Shown here piece by piece: positions 8,111 through 17,677 of a DNA stretch of 39,329 nt. The position numbers were made by a program, and so were the translations under genes. Source of the stretch: Seminavis robusta. Taxonomy: Eukaryota > Bacillariophyta > Bacillariophyceae > Naviculales > Naviculaceae. Numbering within the stretch: the stretch's first letter is position 1; every line of letters starts with the position of its first letter. The stretch covers positions 1 to 39,329 of the forward strand of contig CAICTM010001034.1 of NCBI GenBank assembly GCA_903772945.1, written 5' to 3'. The notes below the pieces were generated by a model that saw nothing but the letters and a program-made list of their open reading frames with translations, searched no databases and was not told the DNA's origin.

Positions 8111-11096
8111 TCAGAGTTCTTCGTGGACAGTTGCGTTCAATGCACTCTGCCGTAATTTTTCCAGGTCAATCAGTTCCTCGTGCACCTTCTGTTGCGCCTT
8201 GTTCTCCTGGGCTGCACCGGCATTGTCGTGTTGATGGTTCTGTTGGCCTTTTTGTCTATTTGCATTCGTGCCTGCTGTTTGGTGTGAGTTGGTTGACGAC
8301 TCGGACGACTGTGTGTCCTGTTTGCCGTTCCCTTTGGACGTCAGCGCTTCCAAGCTGGCTTTTACCTCCTCGTCCACATCTAGGTTTGAAATCAACTCTT
8401 GGATATTTGACGACGCCAAGAGATCCAAATTGTTAACCTGGCCAAGGTCGTCTATGTTTACTCCCAACTGATCTGCCAGACTGGCCAACATGGGATTCTT
8501 TCCTTCACCTACTACCTCACGGTAGATTTCCATTGCTTCCCTATGTGCTTCAGCACTTTGTTGGAATTGGCTGTCCTTAAAGTAGGCTGCCGCCAAGCTA
8601 GTCTTTATGAATGGAAAGAGGAGAAAAGCGTTAGTACTGGAAGAACGTCGGATCAATCCGCCGGACCAACCACCTCGATCGTCCCTCCTCTAGTACAGTC
8701 GTAGCACACTATGCATAGCTAGCAGTTGCACCCACGAACGTACGTGCCCAAACTCAACTCACCTTGCAATCGGCAATGGATCGACTCAAGTTCTCTCCCG
8801 TTCGATCATCCTCGTACAATCGAATGGCCTGTAAAAAGTGATCAATCGCCATTAAATTTTCATCGCGCGACAAGTGGGCGGATGCCAAGGCGGCATGCAG
8901 ATCGGCCTCGTACGCGTCATTGGGTTCGTACATGACATGCTGATCGGGATATCCATCGGGCATGTTAATTTCTCGCAACAGTTCGTGATATTCCGTCAAT
9001 TGATCTTCGTAGACTTGCAAATCTTCGTCGGCAACTTGCTCAAAACTTCCGACGACGTTGACGGGTTCCAAATCGTGCATGTCGTACCAATCCATGGCCT
9101 TGTCGTAGTGTTCCGATGTTTCATCGTACTGCCCTAGCTGCATGTAAAATCCACTGAGTGCATACAATCCACTGGCGACGTAGCCAATCATGATGGGTCG
9201 ATCGTATTCCGACATGTAATCGAGAATTTCCTGCGACAGCACGACGGATTCCGCTTGCAATGCAATCGTTTTGGGGATATTATTATTGGAAGCAGCATCA
9301 TAGGAAGTGGCAACACTGTAGTCTTGAAGCGTCGTGGCGAGGTTGTTTTTGAGATTAATTTTCTTGGCTGGATCATCCTCTTGCGCAATGGCGGCACGGT
9401 ACAAGTTGACGGCTTGTTCAAACTTTTTTTCGGCTTGGGCAACGATTTTCATGAGTTTGTCGAGTTGTGGGAGTGCATTGCTCAAGGTTTCGGCCAGATT
9501 TGCTTGTGCTTGTTCGCCATTCATGTTGTTGTGTGCCATTACTTCTTCCTCGGCCATGGCCAACGCTTGAATGGAATTGACCATGCATCGTCCGATTCGT
9601 TGTGACACGTGTGCCAGGTTGATGTGGTTTTCGGTAATAACGATACTGCCTTCCTCCTTCTTGTTGTCATTATCATCATTCTCGTTTTCACCATCGACTG
9701 TTTCTTCCGGGTTGTTGTTGGTTGTAGTGGTGGACTCAACTGTTTCTAAGCTGAGTTTATAATGCTGTTCTGAGACTTGGAATCGTTGCATGGCAAGTTG
9801 ATTGTATTTTTGAATGGTCTCTACCTCATCCTCGTAGTCTTCTTGCGTTGATGTTGCGTCAAAATCAAAATGATTGTAGTAATGATGTGACTGCAATATT
9901 TCTCCCCATTGTAGATTGAGTGCTGCCAAACTGGCGTGCACAATGGATTCTTGATCCGTTCCTTGGTATATATCGAGTATTCTCAAATAATGCACTTGTC
10001 CCTGTTCCAACGCCCGAATGGCCAAGGACAAATCAAAGGAATCCGTGTTGATTTTGGGATCACCGCTGTGAAATCCGGGCGAATGGTCTTCTTCCGTGAC
10101 ACTGGTGAAATGACTAATGCCAATATCGAGTAATGCATTCGCAAAGGCATATTGTTGTTGAAAACTGGTGGGAGATGTCCGCCACAAGTAGGCTCTGGCT
10201 CTCAAGACGCGTGCCAGTGGAGCGGCATATTGATCCCAGGGTTCCTTGTACATGTAGTTGCCGACTCGAATGCCAAATTCCATCTTTTCGCTAGACGACG
10301 ACATGGTGGTGGAGGATGAAGTGTATTGAGTATGATGGGTATGATGATGATGGCTCTGTTCAGAATTGGAATCATCAACATCTGCATTTGTGGTCGTCTC
10401 AGTTGATTCTGTGGATGTCTCATCTGAATTGGTTGCTGTTGTGTCTGTTGTTTCTGTATTGTCAACTTTTTGCGTGGCTTGTTTCAGTGCTTCTAGAGTG
10501 GAGAACTTGAATCTTGAAACAGTTTGTGAAACGATGCAAACCTCATTGTGTTGGTCGCAGGCAGTCTTCAATTGGTCTTTTGGAGGGAGAGACACAAATC
10601 CATTCGTATTGTCAATACTGTCCCGATCCAACTCCATCTTGCAAGAGACACCAATTTCGGAAAGTTCACAGTCGGCATTCCACGTATCGAGAACGTCTTG
10701 CAGCGACATGTCCAATTGACATTTCAACTTGTTCTTCGTCGTCTTTTTGCCGTCGCTGTCGTTGCTTTCTTCATTATTATTATTAGAGGATGATGAAGAC
10801 TCTGTTTCTTCTTCACAGACCAACCAAGTACTCCGTACGGAATCCAACGACAGCAGCAGCAGAAGTACAGCAAACAAAAGTCGTCGTCGTATTCTCATTG
10901 TCATCGTCATGGTGGTCACCTTCATCTTCTGCGAGTCGCGATGGATGGCTTGGGAAGCTGTCGCCGTCTGTGATGATGAACACGAGAAAGCCAAAAAGGA
11001 CGAAAGATTAATGATTAGAAGTCCATGACTCAGACTCATGACTGAAAAGATCTTCTGAAACTTCATGTTCTTTAGGGGACGTTGCATTGTGGGCAT
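8111..11096 (-). CDS. Secretory TPR-like repeat protein, two exons, up to 941 aa
   Basis: Exon 1 is 8763-11096 and exon 2 is 8111-8602; removing intron 8603-8762 joins ...RSIADCK to TSLAAAYFKDSQ in phase 0. Two ATGs could start the protein. One at 11096 gives an N-terminus with a first hydrophobic stretch. One at 10925 gives a classic signal peptide (MRIRRR, then about 12 hydrophobic residues, then DSVRS), and I favour the latter. A Ser/Asn/Thr/His-rich segment follows, with four to six Cys near the mature N-terminus. The C-terminal half has helical pairs typical of tetratricopeptide repeats (for example ALASAHLSRDENLMAIDHFLQAIRLYE, and AAAYFKDSQFQQSAEAHREAMEIY across the splice site). The end is a Gln/Asn-rich charged tail. 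It probably acts as a scaffold in the secretory pathway or outside the cell; the partner is unknown. Confidence 0.82.
8603..8762 (-). other. TPR gene intron with canonical TACTAAC branch point
   Basis: On the minus strand the donor is GTGAGT at 8762 downward. The branch motif TACTAAC is complementary to 8630-8636, followed by a pyrimidine-rich stretch and an AAAG acceptor ending at 8603. Removal (160 nt) preserves the frame and the TPR pattern. Confidence 0.9.
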
Positions 11097-11333
11097 GCAG
11101 TACCACTACTATTAAATAGCTAGCTAGCTAGCTAGCTAGCTAGCCAGCTATTAAAAATAGTACGAAAACGAGGCACAGTCGGTCACGCTTCGCACTTTGC
11201 TTCTTGCGTTTCACTCTGGGCTCCTTTCGGGGACTGGTACGGTACCGGTACGGTGGCTGGACTCCCTTTACCTTCCCTCTCACAAAACCAAAACACAAAC
11301 AACAGTAACCAACAAACACAAAACACAAAGAAT
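11097..11333. promoter_or_regulatory. Divergent promoter region with CTAG-repeat hairpin
   Basis: A short spacer separates the TPR gene (minus) and the Cys-rich secreted gene (plus), so it must carry both promoters. It contains a GCTA microsatellite at 11118-11144 flanked by ATTAAATAGC on the left and its near inverse on the right (about 11110-11156), able to form a long hairpin. A TACCGGTA palindrome lies at 11243-11250. No TATA box is certain. Confidence 0.5.
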
Positions 11334-12524
11334 ATGAAGCTCTTTATTATCAACAACAACAAATCAAAAGCCTCCACCAGTTTGCTTTTTTTGGTCGCAT
11401 CAGCAATGATGATGATTGAATCATCTCAAGCGGCTCCTAATTGTGCCCATGATTGCGCAGAATACCCAGCAGGTTACACATGGTGTCCAACCGTATGGGA
11501 CTGTATCGATCCTAAGAAGGAGGAGTGCCCTACAACATGGGGAAATACTGGCGATGGTTGCACTGATGATGCAGGTTACCAAGCAGGTTTTACATGGTGT
11601 CAAACCACAAGACATTGTATCGATCCTAACGAGGATGAGACGTGCCCTACAACACAGGGAAGTGGGGATGACCGTGAATGTTTTGATGGCACCGATGGTA
11701 GTTCTCTTGGTTGGGAATGGTGTCCTGCCCTGCAAATTTGTTATCAGCCCGATTTCTATGACGTTGACTGCACATGTGGCAGTGGATCATCCGTAGGAAA
11801 CACTGCCTTGGCAGCTGCTGCAAGTCAAACTGCAGCTGCGGCTGCAACTCCAGTGTTGGCAAAAGCAGCAGCGCAAGGAAATACTGGCGATGGATGCACG
11901 GATGACGCAGGTTACCAACAAGGTACTACATGGTGTCCTGCCTTAAAGGAATGTGTCCTACAAGGGGTGGACGAGTGCCCTACAACACAGGGAAGTGGGG
12001 ATGAGCGTAAGTGCATTGGGTCTGATGGTAAAACTGATGGTTGGCATTGGTGTCCTTCATGGGGAGTGTGTGTCATGTGGTTTTGCCCAAAGGCAAATGG
12101 ATCGGCCAAAAGTTCTACACTGGCAGCTGCGAGTCAAAGTGCTGCGGCTGCAACTCTCTCCACTGCAAAAGCAGCAATGGCGGGCAGTGACAGAGATGAG
12201 CATGGATGTGTTGGATCAGCAGGCTACACCTGGTGCCCTTCCTTGGCCCAATGCATCAGGTCTCGGGAGACTAACTGCCCTGTGAATGGTACAAAATTTG
12301 AGGGCCCCATTAGCATTCAGTGCACAAATGGAGCCTGCAGTGTGGACAAGGATTGCAAGATCAGCATGGGTGGTTCCACCGTTGGCGGTCCATATTTGAA
12401 TGGCTTGGATGCAAACCTTTACGTTCCAAGTGGTTGCACTGCCGACTGTACTGGCTGCCAGGAAAAAGTTGATAATGGCAATGGTGGCCGTCGTCGTCTC
12501 AGACAAGGCGACAACAAAAACTAA
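11334..12524 (+). CDS. Secreted cysteine-rich repeat protein, 396 aa
   Basis: ATG at 11334 gives a signal peptide (MKLFIINNNK, then a hydrophobic core about residues 17-28, likely cut after SSQA). The mature protein has six related modules with the pattern C...GYxWCPxxxxCI...C, at about residues 41-65, 76-104, 116-146, 188-215, 227-251 and 292-315. Two Ala/Ser/Thr linkers (about 157-182 and 260-284) separate groups of modules, and modules plus linker look internally duplicated. The end has a further Cys cluster (CTADCTGCQEK) and a basic tail. This short WCP module occurs in algal and protist secreted proteins, in my recollection often near protease-inhibitor-like domains; its role is not established. 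The 5' UTR is A/C-rich. Cell wall, adhesive or inhibitor function would be inference only. Confidence 0.85.
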   Translation: MKLFIINNNKSKASTSLLFLVASAMMMIESSQAAPNCAHDCAEYPAGYTWCPTVWDCIDPKKEECPTTWGNTGDGCTDDAGYQAGFTWCQTTRHCIDPNEDETCPTTQGSGDDRECFDGTDGSSLGWEWCPALQICYQPDFYDVDCTCGSGSSVGNTALAAAASQTAAAAATPVLAKAAAQGNTGDGCTDDAGYQQGTTWCPALKECVLQGVDECPTTQGSGDERKCIGSDGKTDGWHWCPSWGVCVMWFCPKANGSAKSSTLAAASQSAAAATLSTAKAAMAGSDRDEHGCVGSAGYTWCPSLAQCIRSRETNCPVNGTKFEGPISIQCTNGACSVDKDCKISMGGSTVGGPYLNGLDANLYVPSGCTADCTGCQEKVDNGNGGRRRLRQGDNKN

Positions 12525-12961
12525 ACGGAATGAACAACGAATGAAAGTGTACAGAGAAAGATCACACGTGGTAGAAGACGAAGGCATAAAATGGAAAGGA
12601 AGAAAAGCGCAAAATGAATGGCAAGGTGATCTCAGCTTACGAGACTAGTCAAAACATACCGATAGTAGTCGTTAGTCAACAGACTCAAGGTTGGATGGAT
12701 CTTCAAGGGGCCACAAAACCAGATTGTCGTGTCCAAATTGGTGGTTCCTGTCCTCTCAACTCCACAATCAGTCAGCCATTATTTGCAATATTTGTCTCCA
12801 TCATGACCGTTTTAACGATGAGTTTTTTCGTGGCACTTGTCAGTTCCAGGGCATACTCTTCCAGACTGCTGTAGGGTTATTGTGTTTGAATGGTTTTCCA
12901 ACGTGACCGCATCGGGATGGACGGGATGGGCATCGCAATGGAGATAGACACCGTTTTGGAG
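12525..12961. other. Intergenic region
   Basis: This follows the Cys-rich gene and precedes the SDR pseudogene. It should hold the 3' UTR of the former. Open frames here are short and without resemblance to known families. I see nothing else in it. Confidence 0.45.
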
Positions 12962-13680
12962 CTATTCGACCGTATCAAAGTCGGGATCTAGTACGGCCCG
13001 TATGGATGGCACGGCTCCCTGGGGCGACACGTACTGAAACCAGTAGAATCCATAAAAGTAGATGGCTCCTGCCAGCCCCATGTACGATACGGCATTGGAG
13101 ACAACGGATCCCGGACGATTGGCGGTCAAGTTGATTTTTGGATGTTGTTTGGACAAGGCAATGGCGGATGCAATCATCCGTACTTGGCACATCCGTACAT
13201 GATGGTGGGTGCCATGATGCTGTCTGTAAATTGTTTTTGGCCATGGTCATTCGTCATTATGATTTCGTCGGGAGCACCGCCTGTGGACGGATCTTGTAGA
13301 TGATTGTGTGGTGGTGTGACGAGCCGCATCCAATTTGGCTTGGTTTCTGCCTAATAGATCACATGCATTTCGGCCGTCGCCACCAATTCTTCTGCGATAT
13401 GGTACCCAATGCCTCCCTTGGTGACCCCCGTGACCACTGCCAGTTTCCTTGTACGTTGGTTTTGGCGTGGGGTGCTTCTTGAAAGAGTACGGATTCGTCC
13501 ACGCATTTTGTCGCAAGAAGTAGAGACTGTGTTTCCGAAGCGATTCATTGCCTTTCCAAGTCTCTTTGGCAGGTGGACAACCCACTCGTTTGCCACAGTA
13601 GGGCTTTTTGATGCAAAAGGGAATCTTTCTGGGGTTGGTCACACAAACTGTTGTCGTTGATGGGAAAGAAGAAATCATGA
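12962..13680 (-). pseudogene. Short-chain dehydrogenase/reductase pseudogene, frameshifted and internally deleted
   Basis: Pieces of one SDR are recognisable in three frames. The N-terminal part has KLAVVTGVTKGGIGYHIAEEL, the NAD(P)-binding TGxxxGIG motif (13420-13480). The second strand plus LLGRNQAKLDAA follows in another frame (13310-13375). The C-terminal half is next: GGAPDEIIMTNDHG, then YGCAK, matching the YxxxK catalytic pair, then ASAIALSKQHPKINLTANRPGSVVS (12962-13290). Between LDAA and GGAP only about 25 codons remain, where an SDR normally has roughly 100, including the NAG motif and the catalytic Ser. At least three frame changes and this deletion make a working enzyme impossible. 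The ancestor was probably a membrane-linked SDR, as a hydrophobic segment lies near its C-terminus. Confidence 0.82.
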
Positions 13681-13716
13681 AGTTGCAGATTCTTCTGGAG
13701 TCATGGATCGTTAGCG

Positions 13717-13925
13717 TTGGCTTATGTACCAGTACTGTACCGCATATCTCAGCTTTTGGCTCACAAGTGGTCCAAGCCCTACTCTGTGCTCAGGTCTTTC
13801 ATTTCTGCCCATCTGAGCATTGCTCTTGCTCGCACTGCGACCATGTGCCTCCGTGGCTCTCGTGTCCAGTTTCATGTTTGTCTAGGCAACGGGACGACTG
13901 TGGTGCCCTCCACCTCTACCGCTAG
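13717..13925 (+). mobile_element. Fragment of a reverse-transcriptase-type retroelement, C-terminal end
   Basis: The translated fragment holds a Lys-Trp-x-Lys-Pro-Tyr-Ser stretch and then SIALARTATMCLRGSR. It closely parallels the remnant at 30560-31353, which has SIALVKATHLCLRGSR in the same position. I know the MxCLRGSR-type ending from non-LTR-like retroelement polyproteins in diatoms. No reverse transcriptase core is present; this is a short dead scrap next to the SDR pseudogene. Confidence 0.7.
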
Positions 13926-14558
13926 CTAGTCGGTCACTGCCCTCTCCCTCCCCTGACAATATCTACACTCGGTCCTCCCCTGCCTGCAATCTCCTTCTGT
14001 CGGCCTGCTCATCGAATTCAGCCCGCTGGATCTCTGATCTCTGATCACGACTCCTCCCCCGATTCTTTCACACTCGTAGCCCCATCTAACCCATACTAAA
14101 CAACTCGTTCACCTGGAACCGTACTGGTACCGCTGTACCTTTGAGGATAGTGAGATGAACCACGGGTACGCAATTGAATTCTGCTGAAACGACATTCTGC
14201 AGGCTCCACGAGGTTCTACCATTGGGATCCCTGTTTTCACAGCTATCCCCACTCCCAAATTGGCCCTTTTCTAGCAACATCAGCATGCACTGCTATCACT
14301 AATACATACCGGTAGGGCCGATGGCTGATCTGTGCCGGTATTGCTACTGTTTGTCCCACAGGAAGTCCCACAGGACCAGAGAGAGAGAGAGAAAGAGAGA
14401 GAAGGAGCAATGGAAGTCGACGCCTTATTGACCAAACTTGCCACCTTGGGTCTGCCAGAACGGTTCCACCTCCGGTATACTAGCAGGCTCTAATAAAAAA
14501 CACATGCAAGCAGAACTACAAGCTAGTCCCCCCTAACGGAAACATTAGTCCCAGGAAT
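13926..14558. other. Intergenic region with GA repeat and a 27-codon ORF
   Basis: It holds a GA-rich microsatellite (14380-14405) and a TACCGGTA palindrome (14307-14314). Just after the GA tract is a short frame starting ATGGAAGTCGACGCC (14410), giving a 27-residue peptide before a stop; it looks like the beginning of a truncated gene copy, but I cannot name the family. The rest shows nothing. Confidence 0.4.
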
Positions 14559-17500
14559 TTAATCTGGTTCGACTCCCAACCCAACACCACCTCCATTTCC
14601 TGTGTTTTTCACAATTGGACTAACACTCTTGCAGACTGGACACAGAACAAATTCAGCATCTGCAATGCAGCTGACATTTATTGTACACACCATACAGGAA
14701 AGATCAATCATGAAGCGACATTCCATAGCATATAGGGTCTCATCTTTCCCTCGCAATGTCCTAAACACGCCAGGTTCGATCTCAACCTTGAGCGGATTGT
14801 TGGCCGGTGTCTGTGGCTGTGGGGGGCGAGGAGTTTGATACTGCTGGGTCATTGGATGATGTGGAGGAACAGGAATATGGGACAGATCCGTCTGGGGCGT
14901 GTGATACTGGGTGGGAGGAGGGGCGTGGTATGGCTGTTGCATATGATGGCTTGGGGGGGGAGGTGGCTGATATTGCTGCTGGTGATATGACTGCCGCTGG
15001 ATTTGTTGCGGTTGTGGGTGTTGCCCGAAGCTGGGATGCCAAGTTTGATTTAGTTCATTGGCCGGTGGTCGGTGGATCTGACGATGTTGTTGTCTCTCAT
15101 CTTGGTATTGTCCAAAGCTCTGATTTCGCTGATAAGGAGGTAGTCTGGGGATCTGATGTTGTTGTTGTCTCTTATCTTGATATTGTCCAAAGCTCTGATT
15201 TCGCTGATAAGCAGGCGGTCCGGGGATCTGGTGTTGATGTTGTTGCCTCTCATCCCGATATTGGCTATTGTGTCCAAAGCTCTGATTCTGCTGATAAGAA
15301 GGAGGTCCAGGGATCTGATGATGTTGTTGTTGTTGTTGTTGTTGTTGTTGTCGCCCATCGTGATGATGGCTATGGGGTCCAAAGCTCTGGCGGCTGTCCC
15401 CCCCAGGGCCATGGGGATTGAAATCTGCGGTGAATTCTGTGATATCTGATACTATGCTCAGTCTAGAGAAAGATTCCATGGCACGGGAGTTGTCAACCTC
15501 AATGTCATGAGGCATGATGACTTCACGTTCACGTGGTGGGTTGACATTTGCATAGCTTGATCCGATGTGACCTGATTGACGGGAGAGGTCCGGCGTTGGG
15601 GACCTACTGTGATCACGGTGGTCGTTATTGTCACGAGAGGGTTGATTGTGGTGACCAGGTTTGTAGTCGTTGCCACTTTGCGATTCCCTGGGGTGGTGGC
15701 TTGACCTTTTTTCAGTACGATGTGTGTGGTTGCGGTTGCGGCGTTGTGGGCAGGTTGTCTCATGATAAAATGTTGGTTCATCCTCCTCCTCCAAGCTGCC
15801 CCGACGGTGGGGATGTTTAGGAGGATCACATTGGCATGCCTCAGTGTTGGTGGGGCTCCTGCTGCTGGCTCTCGATGTCTCCCTTGAGAAGTTTGGCATT
15901 GGGGACGTACTGCGATCGCGGTGGCCATGATGGTCACGAGAGGGTTGATTGTGGTGACCAGGTTTTCTGTAGTCATCATCGCTTTGCGATTCCCCGCGGT
16001 GGACTGCATTTTTTTCATTACGATGTGTGTGGTTGTGGTGATTTTGGCAGGTTGCCTCATGAAAAAATGTTGCTTCATCCTCCTCCAAGCTGCCCCGACG
16101 CTCGGGATGTTTTGGAGGATCACACCGGCATGCCTCATGGTGCGTGGGGCTCCTGCTGCTCTCTCTCGTCGTTGCCCTTGAAATCGTGGGGCTGGTGCTT
16201 CTGGCTCTTGATGTCTGCCTTGAGAATTTTGGCATACTGTCCGCATGGGATGGCCTCTCGTTCTCTTCGTTCACCCAGAATGTCTGCATCGAGCCTTTGC
16301 CTTTCACTTCGATGGCACCTCTACAGTAGATTGGCATGTCAGGGCACTGCTGTTTAAGGAGTTTTGCAGAGTCAATGGAGCAATGAATTCGACCGCTATT
16401 GGTACCGTATCCAATGGAATAAATAGAAAGTGAGCCAGACTTGCTTCTATGAGGTAGGATGCATCACAATGCTTTTTGCTGCTTACGGTTCCCCATTGGA
16501 CTCCATGCGAGAAGCCGTGTTCACTTTATGAATAATTGACGGGAGTCCAGAATTAAGTGTTGTTCGAGTCGAGTCAGAGAGAGTTTCCGGAACAACCCAA
16601 TCTCAGCAGTCCAAGTTGGCCTACATGTATATTCGTACCTGTATCTCTGAAAATAATGGGGAAGAGATTGCAGGTGAGCTGACAGCGTTCATTGGCGACA
16701 TTAAATAGGTGTTTTCTTTGACAACACTCACCCATATAAACTGAATTTTGGATTGATGGTTCCCAGAACAGCGGCACAAACAGGGCCCGAGTGGAACCCC
16801 ACTCGAATGTTCAAAAAGCCCCTATCCTCATTGTCTTCGTCAATCGGTATAGTTTTCGCAGCAGCCACGGCATCCACGGCAAATTCGGCAATTCGTTTGG
16901 CGTGGTCTTCCTCCTGGTCTTTGACCACTTCAACAAAAATTTGTGGGGGTATAAGAGCAATGCCAGGGAATAGCATAAGTAGTTGCGGATTATTGTTGCA
17001 TTATTGAAAGCACACAAAGATCGAACGAACGTACAGTTGGCGACGGCGAGGAAGGCATCATTAATCGTTTCTCTGTGTTGTATGTAGGGTTGAAAGTGAC
17101 ATACGGCACATGAGAAGACACACAATAATCAATCCACTTGGTACATCGACTTGTTCTCCTCGTACACTTTGTACACGTCATGCATCATGGCCAGCCTGTC
17201 AAGCTTTTTGTAAAGTCTTCGAAGCATGTCAGCCACCTTGCTCGGAGGGAGGGTAGCAGAAATTTCGGTATAATCTGAGGGGATAATGGGGAGGAGCAGA
17301 AGCAAAAGAATGAATCGAACATTAGTGAGTACTCATGATGGCCACAACCATTCGCAGACAAGGAAAATGTTAGTTAAAAAGCACGCAGTTGGCTTACCAA
17401 CAATATCCGAAAAGTAGATTGTGGCACATTCCTTCTGTGTTGGCTCGAGTTCTGTCCCATCTTTGAATGCCTGAGCCACGTTCTCGGGAAAAATATCGGT

Positions 17501-17677
17501 CAGAGAAACTCTCCTTCCCACCATAGGAGGTGCGCCCCTTCGTTGGGTAGAACTCCTCAAATGCATGCTTTCTCGATGCGATTCTGTGTTGCTACCAGTA
17601 ATATCAATCTCGGTATCCTTGTCTATTGGTTTCGACGAATCTCTTGCAAGGACTCTGCTCGGATGATGATTATCCAT
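14559..17677 (-). CDS. Class III nucleotidyl (guanylyl-type) cyclase with long low-complexity tail, 7 exons, 834 aa
   Basis: Exons on the minus strand: 17398-17677, 17166-17274, 17035-17072, 16732-16927, 16639-16646 (8 nt), 16487-16523 and 14559-16395. The sum is 2505 nt, divisible by three. The catalytic domain spans about residues 60-250: metal Asp91 (YFSDIV), Asp135 (VETINDAF), base-recognition positions Glu131 and Ser205, Asn212 and Arg216 (GDTVNTASRMES), and the closing RGAIEVKGKGSMQTFWVNEE. Glu131 is typical of guanylyl cyclases; Ser205 replaces their usual Cys. The product would be cyclic GMP, less surely cyclic AMP. About 580 residues follow: two 90-residue Cys/His/Arg-rich repeats, polyGln, four QIPGPPxYQxNQSFG repeats, a Pro/Gln-rich part and a terminal CMVC...CPVC motif. 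No transmembrane segment is seen, and an in-frame stop lies five codons before the ATG, but a 5' exon could be missing. Confidence 0.88.
15590..16163 (-). repeat. Tandem 90-residue repeat inside the cyclase tail
   Basis: Two copies, about 15896-16163 and 15590-15869, both contain SSRSPT, EAC-x-CDPPKHP, RRGSLEE, an FxHExTC segment, THR-EK, ESQS, and GHHNQPSRD. They are clearly a duplication within the exon. Downstream (15030-15345) lies a second set of about four 25-28-residue repeats and a CAA/CAG-type polyGln run. Confidence 0.85.
16639..16646 (-). other. 8-nt cyclase microexon
   Basis: The sequence agatacag (minus) lies between an intron ending TTTTCAG and one starting GTACGA. It completes the Gly of SLYG, encodes Asp and Thr, and supplies the first base of Val in GDTVNTASR, a conserved catalytic motif. 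Skipping it would remove two residues and shift the frame. It is flanked by introns of 85 nt (16647-16731) and 115 nt (16524-16638). Confidence 0.85.

Noticed and set aside
7759..8436. Plus-strand open frame of 225 codons
   Set aside because: It overlaps the second exon of the TPR gene antisense, has no domain, and its composition looks like a shadow frame.
14807..15421. Plus-strand 204-codon frame with Val/Asp/Ser repeats
   Set aside because: It is the antisense image of the Gln/Pro-rich cyclase tail; the repeats come from CAA/CAG-type codons on the other strand.
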